The translations under genes and the position numbers were made by a program. 64,000 nt of DNA from Paramecium octaurelia (lineage: Eukaryota; Ciliophora; Oligohymenophorea; Peniculida; Parameciidae). The notes under the pieces are model-generated. The model made no database searches. It saw nothing but the letters and a program-made list of their open reading frames with translations, and was not told the DNA's origin. The stretch lies in contig CAJJDP010000034.1 in NCBI GenBank assembly GCA_905182995.1, positions 62,001 through 126,000 of the forward strand, read 5' to 3'. Below, piece after piece: positions 46,408 to 60,572 of this stretch. Positions within the stretch are counted from its first letter, which is position 1. Every line of letters begins with the position of its first letter.

Positions 46408-48827
46408 ATGCTTGATTAAGTTCTACAAGTTATTGGATTACAAAAAAATGAGGAATAGCAAATGGAGGCTCTATATGACGATTTTTAGAGGCCTCCAAAG
46501 ATTTCAATTGCAATGATGCATGCTGCAGCCACAAAATTTGCTAAGACTGACTAAAATATTGATCTTGATAAAACGAATGTTTGCCCTTGTTGTGGATTAC
46601 CTGCTGTTATCGAAGAAATCCCATTATGTTCATCAAGAAGCGAATTCAGCTTCAATGGTTCAGGAATAGCATTATATTTCGATTTCTTAGTTTTTTCTGG
46701 CATCATTGTCTTTACTTACATGTATCTTAATTCAATAAAAATATAGAGCCATCAGTTGTGGCTACAATATCTATGTTAATTCTCATGGAAATCGATGTAA
46801 TCATATCAATAGTAGTCTTGCTGACAAATGCAAAACAGACTTCTTTAATTAATTTTCATTAACAAATGATCATGAGTAATAATATTTAACATATCTAATA
46901 GATAATTAGATGACACTCGTAGCATTCTCAATTTTGTATCCTTAGTAGTAATTTTGTTTATGACTTTATTTTACAGAAGGCACATTAACAAAATTGCTAT
47001 GGAATTAGATGATGCAGCTATCTTATCCTCTGATTTCTCAATATTTGTTGAGAATATCCCTAGAGATGCAAAAGAGATAGAAATTTAAGAATATTTTTCT
47101 TAATTATTCCAAAATGAAAAAGTTGAATTTAGAAAATTATGCATTGCATATGAAATCCAGCCTTATTTGAAATTGAACACTCAAAAATAATTGAAGGAAT
47201 CTGTGCTTACAAAAGTACTGGAACTAGAAGCAGAAGGAAAATCCATCCCTAAATCGATTCCACCTCGACCCTAATTAAAATAAGAAATAGAAAAAATCTC
47301 AAAGGAATTAGATTATATGGAAGATAATCGAGCTAATATTTTCAAATTCAGTGGAATTTGCATAATTAGTTATAATTAGGAAAGTTAAGCTGATAATGTT
47401 TGTAAAACATTCAAAGCCACAAGATTTTAGATTTTATTAGATTAATTAGGATTTGAATAAAATTAATTCTAAAAATTTAGAAACAATAACCTTTTTGTAA
47501 GGAAGGCGCCAGAACCAGGGGATATAATTTGGGGTAACCTCGGTATTACAATTAAAGAGTAGTATAAAAGAACTTTAATAACTAATGCTATGACTCTACT
47601 TTTGTTGGCTATTGGTTTTGGGTTATTACTTGGATTATCTTATCTATAGAATGTCATTAATTAAAATATTTCAAAAGGGTCAAATGCAGAAGCAGCTATT
47701 GTTACTGTTATCGGATTTGCATCATCAATACTTATTTTGGTAATAAATACAGTATTAGCAAAAATGATTATCAAATTTGCTGAATTAGAGTAATAAGCTA
47801 CAAGAACAGATTATAATATAAGTGTTGCTTACAAATTGGGAGTAGCTCAATTTCTAAACACAGCCATTTTAACTTTAATTATTAATCTTTTTATATCAGA
47901 AAATATCTCAAGTTTAGATTAGGCTATTTGGTAGACTGGTGGACTCAATTCAGATGTAATGCTAATTTTTATTACTAATTCAATTGTGCCATGGCTAACT
48001 CAATTGATAGATTTCAATTATTTTTATAAATTGTATGTTAGATAGAAAATAATTAAATAAGGAGAAAATTGTAAATACACTTAAAATGAAGCTAACAAGT
48101 ATTCTAAACTATATTTTTAGAGCATTTGAAGGACCATCAATTGATTTCTCAAAAAAATATGCAAATTTATGCAAAACTCTAATGTTTACATTCTTATATT
48201 CAGCATTATTACCAATTGGTGTTTGTTTTACTTTCATTTCAATTGTTTGCATATATTGGGCCGAAAAATATTTATTAGTAAGAAGAGATTCAAAGCCTGC
48301 TCCAACTGGAAGTGCAATGGCTGAAGCTATGATCAATTTTTATATCGAGTTAATACTTTTGTTATTTTCTGTAATCTACTTAAATTAACGATTTAGTTAG
48401 GATGCACATTTTGGGAATGGGTGAATTATGATAAAGTACACGTTCTAACGTGGTTATAATTGGGTTTATCTACTTTACATTACGTAATCCCAATTAACAA
48501 AATCTGCGGATGTATTGTAGATTTAGGAATTGACAATGCCACCGTTGAATCTTACGATGAAAAATACTTAACCTTCTACGATGATTATGATCGAAGGAAT
48601 CCTGTAACTTTAGATGCTGCAAAAGAAAAATGGATAAAAATCCAATAGGAAACTGTTTAACCTAATTCATATTAAAAACCTAAGTAAAATTAAATAATTT
48701 AACCAATAGCAATGAAATAAAACAACATCATAAAATTAACCATATTACCACAGCAAGCACAAAAGTTCATCCTTTAAATACTGCAAATAGCAGAGAAATG
48801 GATGATTTATAATAACTCTAAGTTTGA
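46408..48827 (+). CDS. TMEM63/OSCA-type cation channel, copy 5 (complete; paralogue B 3' end)
   Basis: The only copy with both natural ends: ATG 46408 and TGA 48825-48827. It is about 770 aa with roughly ten hydrophobic segments, the SIFVENIPRD and APEPGDIIWGNLG loop, the FEGPSIDFSKKY and CFTFISIVCIYWAEKY core helices, and a tail ending KVHPLNTANSREMDD. Introns of 34, 22, 26 and 26 nt are clear; one between the first two helices is uncertain. It carries clusters of differences from copies 1-4 in the coiled linker (47240-47400) and diverges from copy 2 after about 48475. Expected function: a mechanosensitive or osmosensitive cation channel in the plasma or contractile-vacuole membrane; location is inferred. 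Confidence 0.85.
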
Positions 48828-48915
48828 TTTTACTAATAGATGATATTTATTTTTCCCCTATTAACTCTTAAATCATTATGTCAAAATTATATTAAAATAT
48901 AATAACAGACTCAGT

Positions 48916-50315
48916 ATGAATTCTTAAATCTCGAAAACATATAATAAAATTTCTGATGTCTTCTCTCGAACTCAGATCAAGCAAGCAGTTGAAGGTTTGA
49001 GCACCTGCAGACAAAGGCTTAAATTAATTGATCATATAATACATAGAAGAGAATAAATTAAAAAGTCTGAAAATGTTGCTAAGTTGTAATAGTATGCCCA
49101 TATCTTCAAAATGATGATGAACAAATATAAAAAAAAGAAAAATGATTAAGAATAATAGAAAAAATAATAAAAATTGGAAATGGTTATGCAATTACTAAGT
49201 GGAGAAAAAAATAAAAAGCAAGATGTTAAGGAGGACTCTAGAGTTATTTTGAGGTATTGTCAAATTGGCAATAATAAGCTTTTTCTCCAATAATCAATAA
49301 GAGAGTTGTAACACCATCAACAAAGGCTGATGATACAAAAACTTAACAGAGTTCATAAGTTAAATAAAGAAAGTTATCAAGATTTTTTACTGAAAGGGAT
49401 CCTTTGTAGATTGAAACTTAAATAGAGAAAGAGGTATCTCTATTTTAGAGAAAAATAAAGAACTCAATTATTTGTAGAAGGAGAGGTTTTTACGACTCAC
49501 TAATGAAAATAAAAAATTTTAATATTTAGAAAATTAAATTAAAAAGCAATTAAAATAATAAGAATATCAATAACAGTAAACAGCAGTAAAAGTAATTCAT
49601 TTTTTTATTTTAGTAATATTACAGAGTTTAAAATTTATTCCATAAAAACTACTTCAAGGGAGCTTCAATTAAAATAATTAAAACATAGAAAACATATCCA
49701 TTTAGATTAGCTGATGATCATTGTAAAACAGAAAGTCAATAATTTTAAGAGCAAGAGTCGTTTGCATCTTATACTGAAATAAAGCTAAACTAATTGTATA
49801 CTGATTCAATTGGTGCTCAGAAATCTTTGAGATAAAACATCAATCCTGCCCAAATAGTTTGTTTTAATCATATCTAATTAGCACAAATGCAGATATAATA
49901 GAGATTTCGAATTAAAAAATGTTTTAGATAAGAAAATTATAAAAATGAATATGTTTCATATTTATAGCGATCATTTTATAGGTGCTATAAATAGAATGAA
50001 ATCATAATATTTGAAAAATATAAATTTTAAGAATATTATATCTATAAAATTGGTTATTTATAGTATTTATCATAATAATTTTTCTAATAGAGATTATTAT
50101 AAATGTGATACAATCTGGAATATTTTTTGTTTAGCCTTCTTGATTTTATAATTTATAAAAGTTTAGCAGATAATTAAATGAACTAGAAGGGTTTAAGTTC
50201 GGAAGTATATGAAAAATAAAATTATGAATATCATTAATACTCTTATATAATCTTTCTTTAATTTTAATAGAATAAAATTAAAAAATTACTTAATCTTTTA
50301 GATACTAAATTTTGA
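48916..50315 (+). CDS. Basic Gln/Lys-rich coiled-coil protein, unknown (about 446 aa)
   Basis: I do not recognise a family. The N-terminal 100 residues are helical with many Lys and Gln (MNSQISKTYNKISDVFSRTQ start). A 29-nt intron near 49227 links to a Ser/Thr/Lys linker (VTPSTKADDTKT), then a basic region with several Tyr and Phe. The last exon is reached by a 30-nt intron near 50105. The C-terminal half has IQ-like features (QQRFRIKKCFRQ), but I cannot claim an IQ motif. The spliced length is a multiple of three. TGA at 50313-50315. Confidence 0.55.
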
Positions 50316-50697
50316 TCTGAATTGATAATAATTCGAATTGAAACTATAGGAATTCATGAATTTACAATTTCTTGTAAATTTTTGTGACTTTAATTTTTGA
50401 TCTCAAGATTATAAAGTATTTGAAATCCTATTGCCATTTATAATGTAAAGATAAAAAAGACTATTGAATAATATAAAATATATTAAACTTCTGATTCAAA
50501 TTATGGATTGTTTAAAAACAAACTGTTTTTACCCTATTAAAAATAGAATAAAAATTTTACTCAATCAATATTTGATAGATTTTTGTCCGTTAATTTCGCT
50601 AACATAATTTTCATTAAATACAAAATAAAAGTTAGATTGCAGTAGATAAAAGAGGGTAACTCTAAAAGAGATAATAATATAAGTAGAGAACAAAGAA
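50316..50697. other. AT-rich spacer
   Basis: About 382 bp. A minus-strand frame starting at 50779 and ending at TGA 50561 has hydrophobic stretches, but it overlaps the start of a better plus-strand gene, so I treat it as chance. Nothing else stands out. Confidence 0.5.
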
Positions 50698-51015
50698 ATG
50701 AGTTTAAAACCCAGATAAAAAACCAATAACTCTTTTTATTTTTTCGCAGATTTACAAATTTACTGTATATTAACAGCATTGTACTTTCATATTGTTGAAT
50801 TTCTAAATTAACTTTTAGAATCTTGTCGAATCTTTTATGTTTTAGGATCTAATTATAGTGGTGAAAGATGTTTGGATTGGAATAGACAGTATATTTAAAA
50901 AGTAAAGAAATTGATGCCTTGCTTGAACTATAGAAAGGCTAATGAATTTGAAGAAACCAAGTTATTTTTCAAAGAATTCTAGATTCAGTTATTTTTTTAA
51001 CATGATTATGATTGA
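50698..51015 (+). CDS. Small hypothetical protein (105 aa)
   Basis: One intron-free code-6 frame from ATG 50698 to TGA 51013-51015. It has a helical, mildly hydrophobic N-terminal half (CILTALYFHIVEFLNQLLE), then a Cys/Arg/Trp-containing segment and a Phe-rich C-terminus. No family recognised. It stops one base before the stop codon of the convergent SHIPPO-like gene, so the two 3' ends must overlap in their UTRs. Confidence 0.55.
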
Positions 51016-51016
51016 A

Positions 51017-51824
51017 TCATTTAACACGTTTAGAACAAAATGTTTTTACTGGGTTATATATAGGTCCTGGAGAATGAGTAGCTTCTTTTTATAGTTTTTC
51101 ATCAATCCAACTAATTTTGGCCGATTTTCCAATGGTAGCATTAGGAGAAGTCTCTCTAATATCTAAAATTAAAGAATAACAATACGTTTTTCAGCCACTT
51201 CGGTTCGATATCTGCCTACTCCTGGAGAACTTGTTGTTAAACTATTGTCTAATTATCTTTTTGCTTTATTGAAGGTAGTTGGAGATCCTCTCATTTGAAT
51301 TGACATCTCACTCAATGGAATTGTTTGCTGTTGTTTGATAGTTGAGATTTTGCTAGGTGATCTACTCACATAAGATTGACTCATCGTCATTTTTTTAAGA
51401 TCAGGCTCTGATTATCTTTCAAATTTTCTTGAAACTGGGGAGATGATTTCCGATTTGTTGTTATTGATTTAAAAAGTTTCATCTGAAATCAAATTCATTG
51501 AATTAACTATTTGATTCCATACATTGTTTGATGTAGCAGTTAAAATTAAATCAAAATTGCTCTTAAAAATTTGAATATTTCGACTTAATTGAATAGAGTA
51601 TTCAACCTTTTATCCCTGTCTTGACATTGCGCTGATCACTTCTTTGAGTCCTTTTAGAATGATGCAAATATTATATTACTTTGAGATGCAAAGTTTATTT
51701 CATTTGTAAAGACTTCTTCCAAAAATGCAGTCAATTATGTGAGATAGCCTCTCTTTTAAACAGTCTCAAAAATGTGATTTATGTCTGTGTACCTACCTAT
51801 TTCAGTTTGGATTGAGGAATTCAT
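51017..51824 (-). CDS. Ser-rich protein with STPG/SHIPPO-like motifs
   Basis: Introns of 29 and 23 nt give a 251-aa protein. The N-terminal half is helical. The second half is Ser/Lys-rich with SRSPSKIS, then TSSPGVGRY and HSPGPIYNP, which match the STPGPxY-type SHIPPO motif of ODF3/CIMAP-like proteins found in or on ciliary microtubules. Only two motifs are seen, so the assignment is tentative. Stop at 51019-51017. Confidence 0.6.
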
Positions 51825-51912
51825 TTAATTTATTTTAATTATATATATTGGAATACTCCTATGAACATGTAATAAATTTTTGAAAAAATTAAAAAAAATC
51901 AAAATCTTTTTC

Positions 51913-52804
51913 ATGACTCAAGGAAAGAATAAGAAATTAGGAAAGAAGAAGGGATAAAAGAAAACTATTGACCCATTGGCTAGAAAGGAATGGTTTGAAT
52001 TAACAGCTCCTGTTCCCTTCAGCGCTGGTGGATTTGGTTATACTTGTATCAACAAATCTGCAGGAACAGGTAGTTATTGAATATAAAGCCTTTAGTCGTG
52101 GCCACCGAAGCCATCAAAGGACGTGTAGTAGAGGCATCCTTGGCTGATCTTCAAGGATAATCAGATCAAATGGCTTGGAGAAAAGTTAAATTAGTTATTG
52201 ATGATGTTGAAGGCACAAGATGCAGAACTTCTTTCTATGGCCTTGATTCTACAAAGGATAAGATCTTTGGAATGATTAAAAAGCGATAAACTTTGATTGA
52301 GGTATTTTAAAAATCATAATTTTAATTAGACTTAAGTTGAAGCTAGATCATCAGATGGATATATTTTGAGAATCTTTATCATTGCATTCACCAAGGGCAT
52401 TAAAAATTAATAAAGAAAAACAACTTATGCATAAAGAAGCTAAATCAAAGATATCAGAAAGAAGATTGTTGAGATTGTTCTCAGAGAAGTCTCCAAGAAA
52501 AGCATCACCGGATTACTTACTTTCTTCAATTAAGAAATTCTTTCAAAAGAAATTGGAAAGGCCACAAGAGCCATCTTCCCACTTTAAAATATCACATTAA
52601 GAAAAGTGAAGTTGGTTAAGAGACCCAAAGTTGATTGTAATCGTGTTATATAAATTGTTAGCTCAAAAATTGAGAGAATTCTATGATGATTCCCAAAGAA
52701 ATAAGAATACAGTCAGAAGACACGGTTAAGCTGAAGACTAAAGTGCTTTAAATCTTATCAAATAAGGATAAATTGAAAAGGAAGTTACCTAATAATAAGA
52801 ATGA
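51913..52804 (+). CDS. RPS3A: 40S ribosomal protein eS1 (RPS3A)
   Basis: A small-subunit ribosomal protein. Three introns (26, 28 and 25 nt) leave 270 aa, normal for the family. Landmarks are the Lys-rich start (GKNKKLGKKKGQKKTIDP), KEWFELTAPVPFS, ATEAIKGRVVEASLADLQG, RCRTSFYGLD, SSDGYILRIFIIAFTKG and KVKLVKRPKVD, with a Gln/Glu-rich C-terminus. It is followed by uL5 in the same direction after 146 bp. Confidence 0.97.
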
Positions 52805-52950
52805 TGAATTTATTACAGTATAAACAAAATAGTACATATATTAATATTGCAAAGATTAAAACAATATAAATATATATTGCATTTAATATCTTCATCAATG
52901 GTGTATTTCAAATATAAAGATTTTTTTTTAATTTAATTTGAGGAAATAAG

Positions 52951-53585
52951 ATGTCTTAATAGGCTTAAAAGGGAGGAAAAGGAGCATAGACAAAAACTGA
53001 TGCAAAGCCATAAACAGCTGTTTAAGCAAAAGTTGCTAAACCATAAGAGACAAAGGAGAATGTCATGAGAAAAATTAGAATTGAAAAGTTGATGGTTCAT
53101 ATTTGTGCTGGTGAATCAGGAGATAAGTTGACTAAAGCAGCTAAAGTTTTGGAAGATCTTACAGGATAAAAGCCTGTTTTTGGCAAAGCAAGATATACAG
53201 TGAGATCATTCGGTATTAGAAGAAATGAAAAAATTTCTGTCTATTGCACCATTAGAGGCGATTAAGCTAGAGACATTCTTGTTAGAGGTTTAAGAGTTAA
53301 AGAAATGGAATTGAAGAAGAGAAACTTTTCTGAATCAGGAAACTTTGGATTTGGTATTCAAGAACACATTGATTTGGGATTAAAATATGATCCATACACA
53401 GGTATTCAACTCATCAAATACAATTAGGTATTTTCGGTATGGACTTCTATGTTGTGTTGTCAAGACCAGGATTGAGAGTTGCTCAAAGAAAATCAAGAAA
53501 TTCAAGACTGGGCACACAATAAAGAGTGACTAAAAAGGAAGCTGTAGAATGGTTCAAATAAACCTTTGAAGGAAACGTCTATTGA
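52951..53585 (+). CDS. RPL11: 60S ribosomal protein uL5 (RPL11)
   Basis: A large-subunit protein that contacts 5S rRNA. One 26-nt intron gives 202 aa. An N-terminal Lys/Gln extension of about 35 residues precedes the conserved core: [71 protein letters not shown]. The N-terminal extension is longer than in animals and yeast and is largely made of TAA/TAG Gln codons. Confidence 0.96.
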
Positions 53586-53641
53586 TACAATACAATATTA
53601 CAATAAATACACATATAAAAAATTATATTTTTTATTTTAAT

Positions 53642-56283
<2,642 letters not shown>

Positions 56284-56384
56284 ATAAATTATAGATCTAT
56301 CAATTTATTAATACTCAATTTTCTCTGACTTCTATTAAATATATTTCAAATAATAACATTTCATATTTTAATTATTTTTATTAA

Positions 56385-57597
56385 ATGTCATTATTATCAA
56401 AATTTACTTCCATATTTGGTTCTAATTATAATACATAGGCTTCCGATATTCCCTTAAATTAATAACTATAAGAAGTGCTAGCCTAAATACTAAAGGCAAA
56501 TAATAAAATAGATTTAAAGCAAAAGTCAGAACTTCTAGCCCAATTTCTATTGGAAAAGGAAGGTAAATTCCAATCTATACTATGTTAGAACATATAGATT
56601 ATTTGTTCTCATTTTTACAAACTACATCTAAAGATCTCAATCCATTATCAGTTGTTCATTTACTATCAGTAATCCATTAGCAATTCTAATACAATGAATT
56701 AATTTAGGATGTTGCTATTAAATTAAGAGAAACGAAAATGCCATGGATTCAATTAGAAAAACATGAATGGCAATCTACAAAGACAGAGCCTGATTTGCCA
56801 AAGAAATAGCAATCATAAATCATACTTACAGAATTTGAAGACTCTTCTCGTCCAGCTGCCATATATGCTCAATTGTGTTATGTATATTTGTAAAGATTGG
56901 CAGCCAATATTGATTTATATAGAGCTGTCTCAAAATTTATGTACCCATATGTTAGCGATAAAGATTAAATAGAACCCAAACTTATGTTTTTATGGCATTA
57001 CAAAATTCAAAACTTAATAAATTCAGGCTTAATATTATTGTAATATGATCAAGAATTAGTTGAAATTCAAACTGCTCTCTATTAAGATGTTTGGAAATTT
57101 TAAAAATTTATATGCACTGAAATTGAAAAAATTATCGATTAATATGTGACTCTCCCCAGTAGTGATACTTTATCTCTTTACGAAATATATCAAGAAAGCA
57201 CAAAACATTATGAAATTCTCCTAAAATTTCATCAATTCACATAAACAACAACAGAGGCTCCTCGGGAATGTCATTTCAATAATGTTAATTTATAGGAATT
57301 TTTGGGGTTTGTTTCTAAATTAAAATTATTGAATTTGCCTAACTTTAAAAAGAAAATTAAAGTTCCTAATAAAGGTGATCCAGGAATGGGAATTCCTACC
57401 AGAAATCCTAAAGTAAATGACTTAATTATAAATAGATCAGACACTTAAAACACTAAAGTAATCAATTTCTTGTAAACGATACAGACAGTAGTGATTCTGA
57501 GGGTGATGCAGATATAAATCCTTAAATATTATAAAAAATCAAGAATAAAACTGTGCATTTAAGGGGTGAAAGTACTTTTCAATAAAAATATAAATGA
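56385..57597 (+). CDS. ANTH-domain clathrin adaptor-like protein
   Basis: Two introns (26 and 23 nt) give 387 aa. The first about 290 residues are all-helical with the spacing of AP180/CALM ANTH domains: LSVVHLLSVIHQQFQ, AAIYAQLCYVYLQRLAANID, a middle helix pair, and SLYEIYQESTKHYEILLKF, which matches the conserved DIYKRF..Q...L..F helix. The C-terminal tail is polar with an acidic DTDSSDSEGDAD cluster. ANTH proteins bind PtdIns(4,5)P2 and clathrin at endocytic sites. The N-terminal Lys-rich lipid-binding loop is not obvious, so the call rests on the helical pattern. Confidence 0.6.
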
Positions 57598-57881
57598 TCG
57601 ATAAATCGTAATTTTAATTTATAGATTAAAAGTACTTATAATTTAATTAATTTCATTATTGCTTTCAAGATACACTCTATTTATCTAGCAGAGTTTCAAA
57701 AATAGGATAAGTTGAAAGAACATCTCCATAATCATAGATTAATGGATGGCGAAGTTTATTTCTTTATTAGATGATCAAAAAATAAGTTAAAGAAATTGGG
57801 CTTTATTGATTGGACGAAATATATTCAATTTGAATTTAATAGCCGCGAATATATTGGCGCTTCTTTATTATATTAAAATTA

Positions 57882-58702
57882 ATGGATATTGCTCTATGTT
57901 AAATTCCCAATCATGATAGTTAACGTCTAAAATATATATGCGTGGATCCAAATTGTAGTGTTGCAAAAAAAATTGGTATTCCTTTTGAATTTAATTAGGC
58001 TGTTCCGATTGTTTTCTTGATGATCATATAACACACATTAGAAAAACAACTGCTTAATTTAAGGAACAAGTAAGTTAATCTATTGACACGATTTCTTAAG
58101 TTGAATTCTCAAAAGCTAATGGTTCTCCATAAAAGGATTTGGATTGTCAAATAGATTTTGAATTAGAAAATTGTCTTGAAAACATTAAGTCAAAGTTTTA
58201 ATCTATAAAAAGTGATTTAAAGTCATAAATTGATAGCGATATGTTAAAAGTACAAGATAATTCCTCTTAATTTAAATAAAATATGAACAATGAACTAAAC
58301 CCATTAAAATTAACTATTGAAAATGAATTACCTTCTTTAAATTAGAATGAGCTTAATTAGTTAGTCAAGTTTTATTAAGAGGCTCCAAAAATTCACAAAC
58401 ATTATTCAAAAGCTACTGAACTTCTATAAGATGAAAAATCAAAAGTAAAATAAAAAAAATAAAAATACTTAAACAAAATGAAAAGTATAATGCAAATATT
58501 ACTTAAGGAGTTTAATGATTTAATGACAACTAAAAATGTATAGATTGATGATTTTAGTGAGTATGAAACTCCCTAAAAATACACAATGTCACCTAATAAA
58601 ATGATAAATCTTGTAGAAACTGCACGTTCTACAAGACGATTTCCTATGTCTTAATCTTAAAAAAAGTATTTCTTATCTGCTATAACAAAAAAGCTAGATT
58701 GA
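57882..58702 (+). CDS. B-box-like zinc finger plus coiled-coil protein
   Basis: One 23-nt intron gives 265 aa. The N-terminal 50 residues hold C..H, CVDPNC, CSDC and HITH in B-box-like order, a probable two-zinc module. The rest is a long coiled coil rich in Gln, Lys and Leu, then a Ser/Thr/Arg tail (TARSTRRFPMS). Similar B-box/coiled-coil architectures are common in ciliates, but the partner is unknown. Confidence 0.6.
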
Positions 58703-58743
58703 TTAATTCATTTATATTTTTATATATATATAAATATTTAATT

Positions 58744-59810
58744 TCATTTATTTTATGCTTTTTTATAATCCTCCCTACATCCAAAAATTATTTTTTTATA
58801 ATCATTTAAATATAAAGATATTATTTTTAGTTTTTGCATAGCTTACTAACTCTTTACTTCATAGTTATCTTCTTCTTCTTTTTTCTCCTCAATTTTATTC
58901 TACTGTTTTTTATTCTCCTCCTTTTTTTACTTTTTTTCATCCTTTTTATTGTTTTCTTATTTTGTTTCCTCCAATTCATGCTTAATCTTTTAAGTTCCTT
59001 CCTAACATCGATTAAATAGATTATCAATGGCCATTAAAATCCTTCCTAGACTTAAATTTTTTGATGACGCTTCATTTGCTGAGGCTTCTACAATTTATTA
59101 TAATTAATTTCTTTCTGATATTCTTTCTTCCAATTTTTTCTACAATTCCTTTATATCGTTATTGAATTGCAAAATTTCGTGATTCTTATCCTTCTCATAT
59201 TAGGTTGATTCATATTTCAATTTTTCATATAAATTCTCCATGGATGAATGCTCCTCAACCAATTTTGTATTTTAACTTGATAATGTACTATGTCTTTCTA
59301 AAATAGATGACATATCATGATATTACTCTGGGTATTGTTTAGCAACGCTATCTAAATATTCTTCATATTTTTTCATTGAGGTAACTGTTTTGATATAATC
59401 GTACACATACCCTTCTTCTCAAGTCTCTATTATTTCTTTGATAATTCCTGCAATAGCCCATTCAATTCTTAGATCTCTTTCTCCTTTTACAATTTTTATC
59501 GTTTCTCTTCTTCAAGTCTCCCTTCTGCTCTTTTTTTTTTTGCCTCATTATCTTGTAAAAACTTGCAAAATTTGATCAAAGACTCTTGTATTTCCATGTC
59601 TTTTGAACGAATCTTCTCTTCCTCTTGTTTAAATTTGTCTTCCTATCTATTTCCTATTTGTAATAATCACTTTTTAAATTCCTCTCTCTAGGCTTCAAAA
59701 GCCTCATGAACTTCATACATTTTCCTTCTTTTTTCGAGCAATTTAGTTGCAGGACTAACAGTATCATATTGCAAATGGCTTGGCAATTTTCTTTAATCCT
59801 ATTTTTTCAT
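58744..59810 (-). CDS. CFAP73/CCDC42-type axonemal coiled-coil protein (DUF4200)
   Basis: Proteins of this family (CFAP73, CFAP100, CCDC42, CCDC38) are coiled-coil parts of inner-arm dynein tethers and sperm-tail structures. Two introns (24 and 26 nt) give 338 aa. The N-terminus has the family signature SPATKLLEKRRKMYEVHEAF, then EDKFKQEEEKIRSKDMEIQ, ESLIKFCKFLQDNEAKKKRA and MKKYEEYLDSVAKQYPEQY. The whole protein is a predicted coiled coil, ending in a Lys/Glu-rich stretch and a short aromatic tail. Stop TGA at 58746-58744. The T-rich plus strand here yields long Phe/Leu frames, which are only the complement of Lys/Glu codons. Confidence 0.82.
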
Positions 59811-59953
59811 TTAAAAAATATTAATATATAATTAGTGAATGCAACTCTCTATAATTAGAGAACCCTAAGAATCCCTTAACTTGTTTTTGGGGGGATTTCA
59901 TATTCAATAATAAGTATTTTTAGGTTAGTGTAAAAATTACATATATTTATTAA

Positions 59954-60572
59954 ATGTTAATTTATAAGAAAGCAACTCCTTAGGGTACATCATATTCTTA
60001 AATATAAATAGAACTATAAAAGTATAGGGATGATCAAGTGAAAAGCTGGAAAAAGGAGAAGGATTTGTAAAGATTAACTGAAAGCTAAGTCAACTAAATG
60101 TTGGATTTATTTCTTTTATTTGCTAGTCAACGTACATTTACAATAAGAGTATGATTTTATGTGATATGCAGACTAAAGATGTTGAAGCTTAAAATACTCT
60201 CTTGAGAGTGAATGAAGAGTCAACTTTATTTTCGAATGTCCTAGCAAAAATGAATCTCGTTGACGAAGATCTAAATTTTATTAATTTCTTGAAGCTCTAT
60301 TTATAATGCATTGTAAATATAACCAATAACCGATATAGGGGGAAGCATAATAAGAGGAATAATTAAAGGAATTATTTACAACTCTGAGTGCAAAAGGTGA
60401 AATCAATTTGGAAGACTTAAAGAGACTGGCTTAAGAGTTGGATCATTATCATCTAAAGGAGGAAGACTTAAATGAAATAATGAAAGTGGTATCGGGTAAT
60501 GGACAAGAGATTACACAGGAAGATTTTATAAGATTTTATACACAGATAGTGAAAAGTTAAAGATAATTATGA
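59954..60572 (+). CDS. EF-hand-like protein (189 aa)
   Basis: Two introns (23 and 26 nt) leave 189 aa. The C-terminal half has a helix-loop-helix pair (ELFTTLSAKGEINLEDLKRL, then LNEIMKVVSGNGQEITQEDFIRFYT) that fits an EF-hand pair of the centrin/calmodulin fold. The first loop lacks several acidic ligands and the second is shifted, so calcium binding is doubtful. The N-terminal half is helical with FASQ, like the first lobe of such proteins. Its TGA overlaps the ATG of the next gene (ATGA, 60569-60572). Confidence 0.62.

Larger units (their letters stand above)
37031..48830. repeat. Duplicated tract: five overlapping copies of a TMEM63-type gene region
   Basis: Segments of about 1.3-2.4 kb recur nearly base for base at 37550-38912, 38914-41285, 42849-44269, 44790-46210 and 46408-48827. 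The sequence 37031-37549 (pyrophosphatase 5' end plus spacer) recurs at 44271-44789, and 37354-37549 recurs at 46212-46407. Three single N bases (38913, 44270 and 46211) sit exactly at the breaks between copies. Only the fifth copy is complete. Identity is highest in the middle of the gene, while the ends fall into two diverged types, so two paralogues are mixed here. Confidence 0.85.

Noticed and set aside
50561-50779. Minus-strand 72-codon frame with hydrophobic stretches
   Set aside because: It overlaps the start of the intron-free 105-aa plus-strand gene, and its hydrophobicity is expected from AT-rich DNA.
58834-59019. Plus-strand frame of almost pure Phe/Leu, like a hydrophobic peptide
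   Set aside because: It is the complement of Lys/Glu/Asn codons in the coiled-coil CFAP73-type gene on the minus strand.
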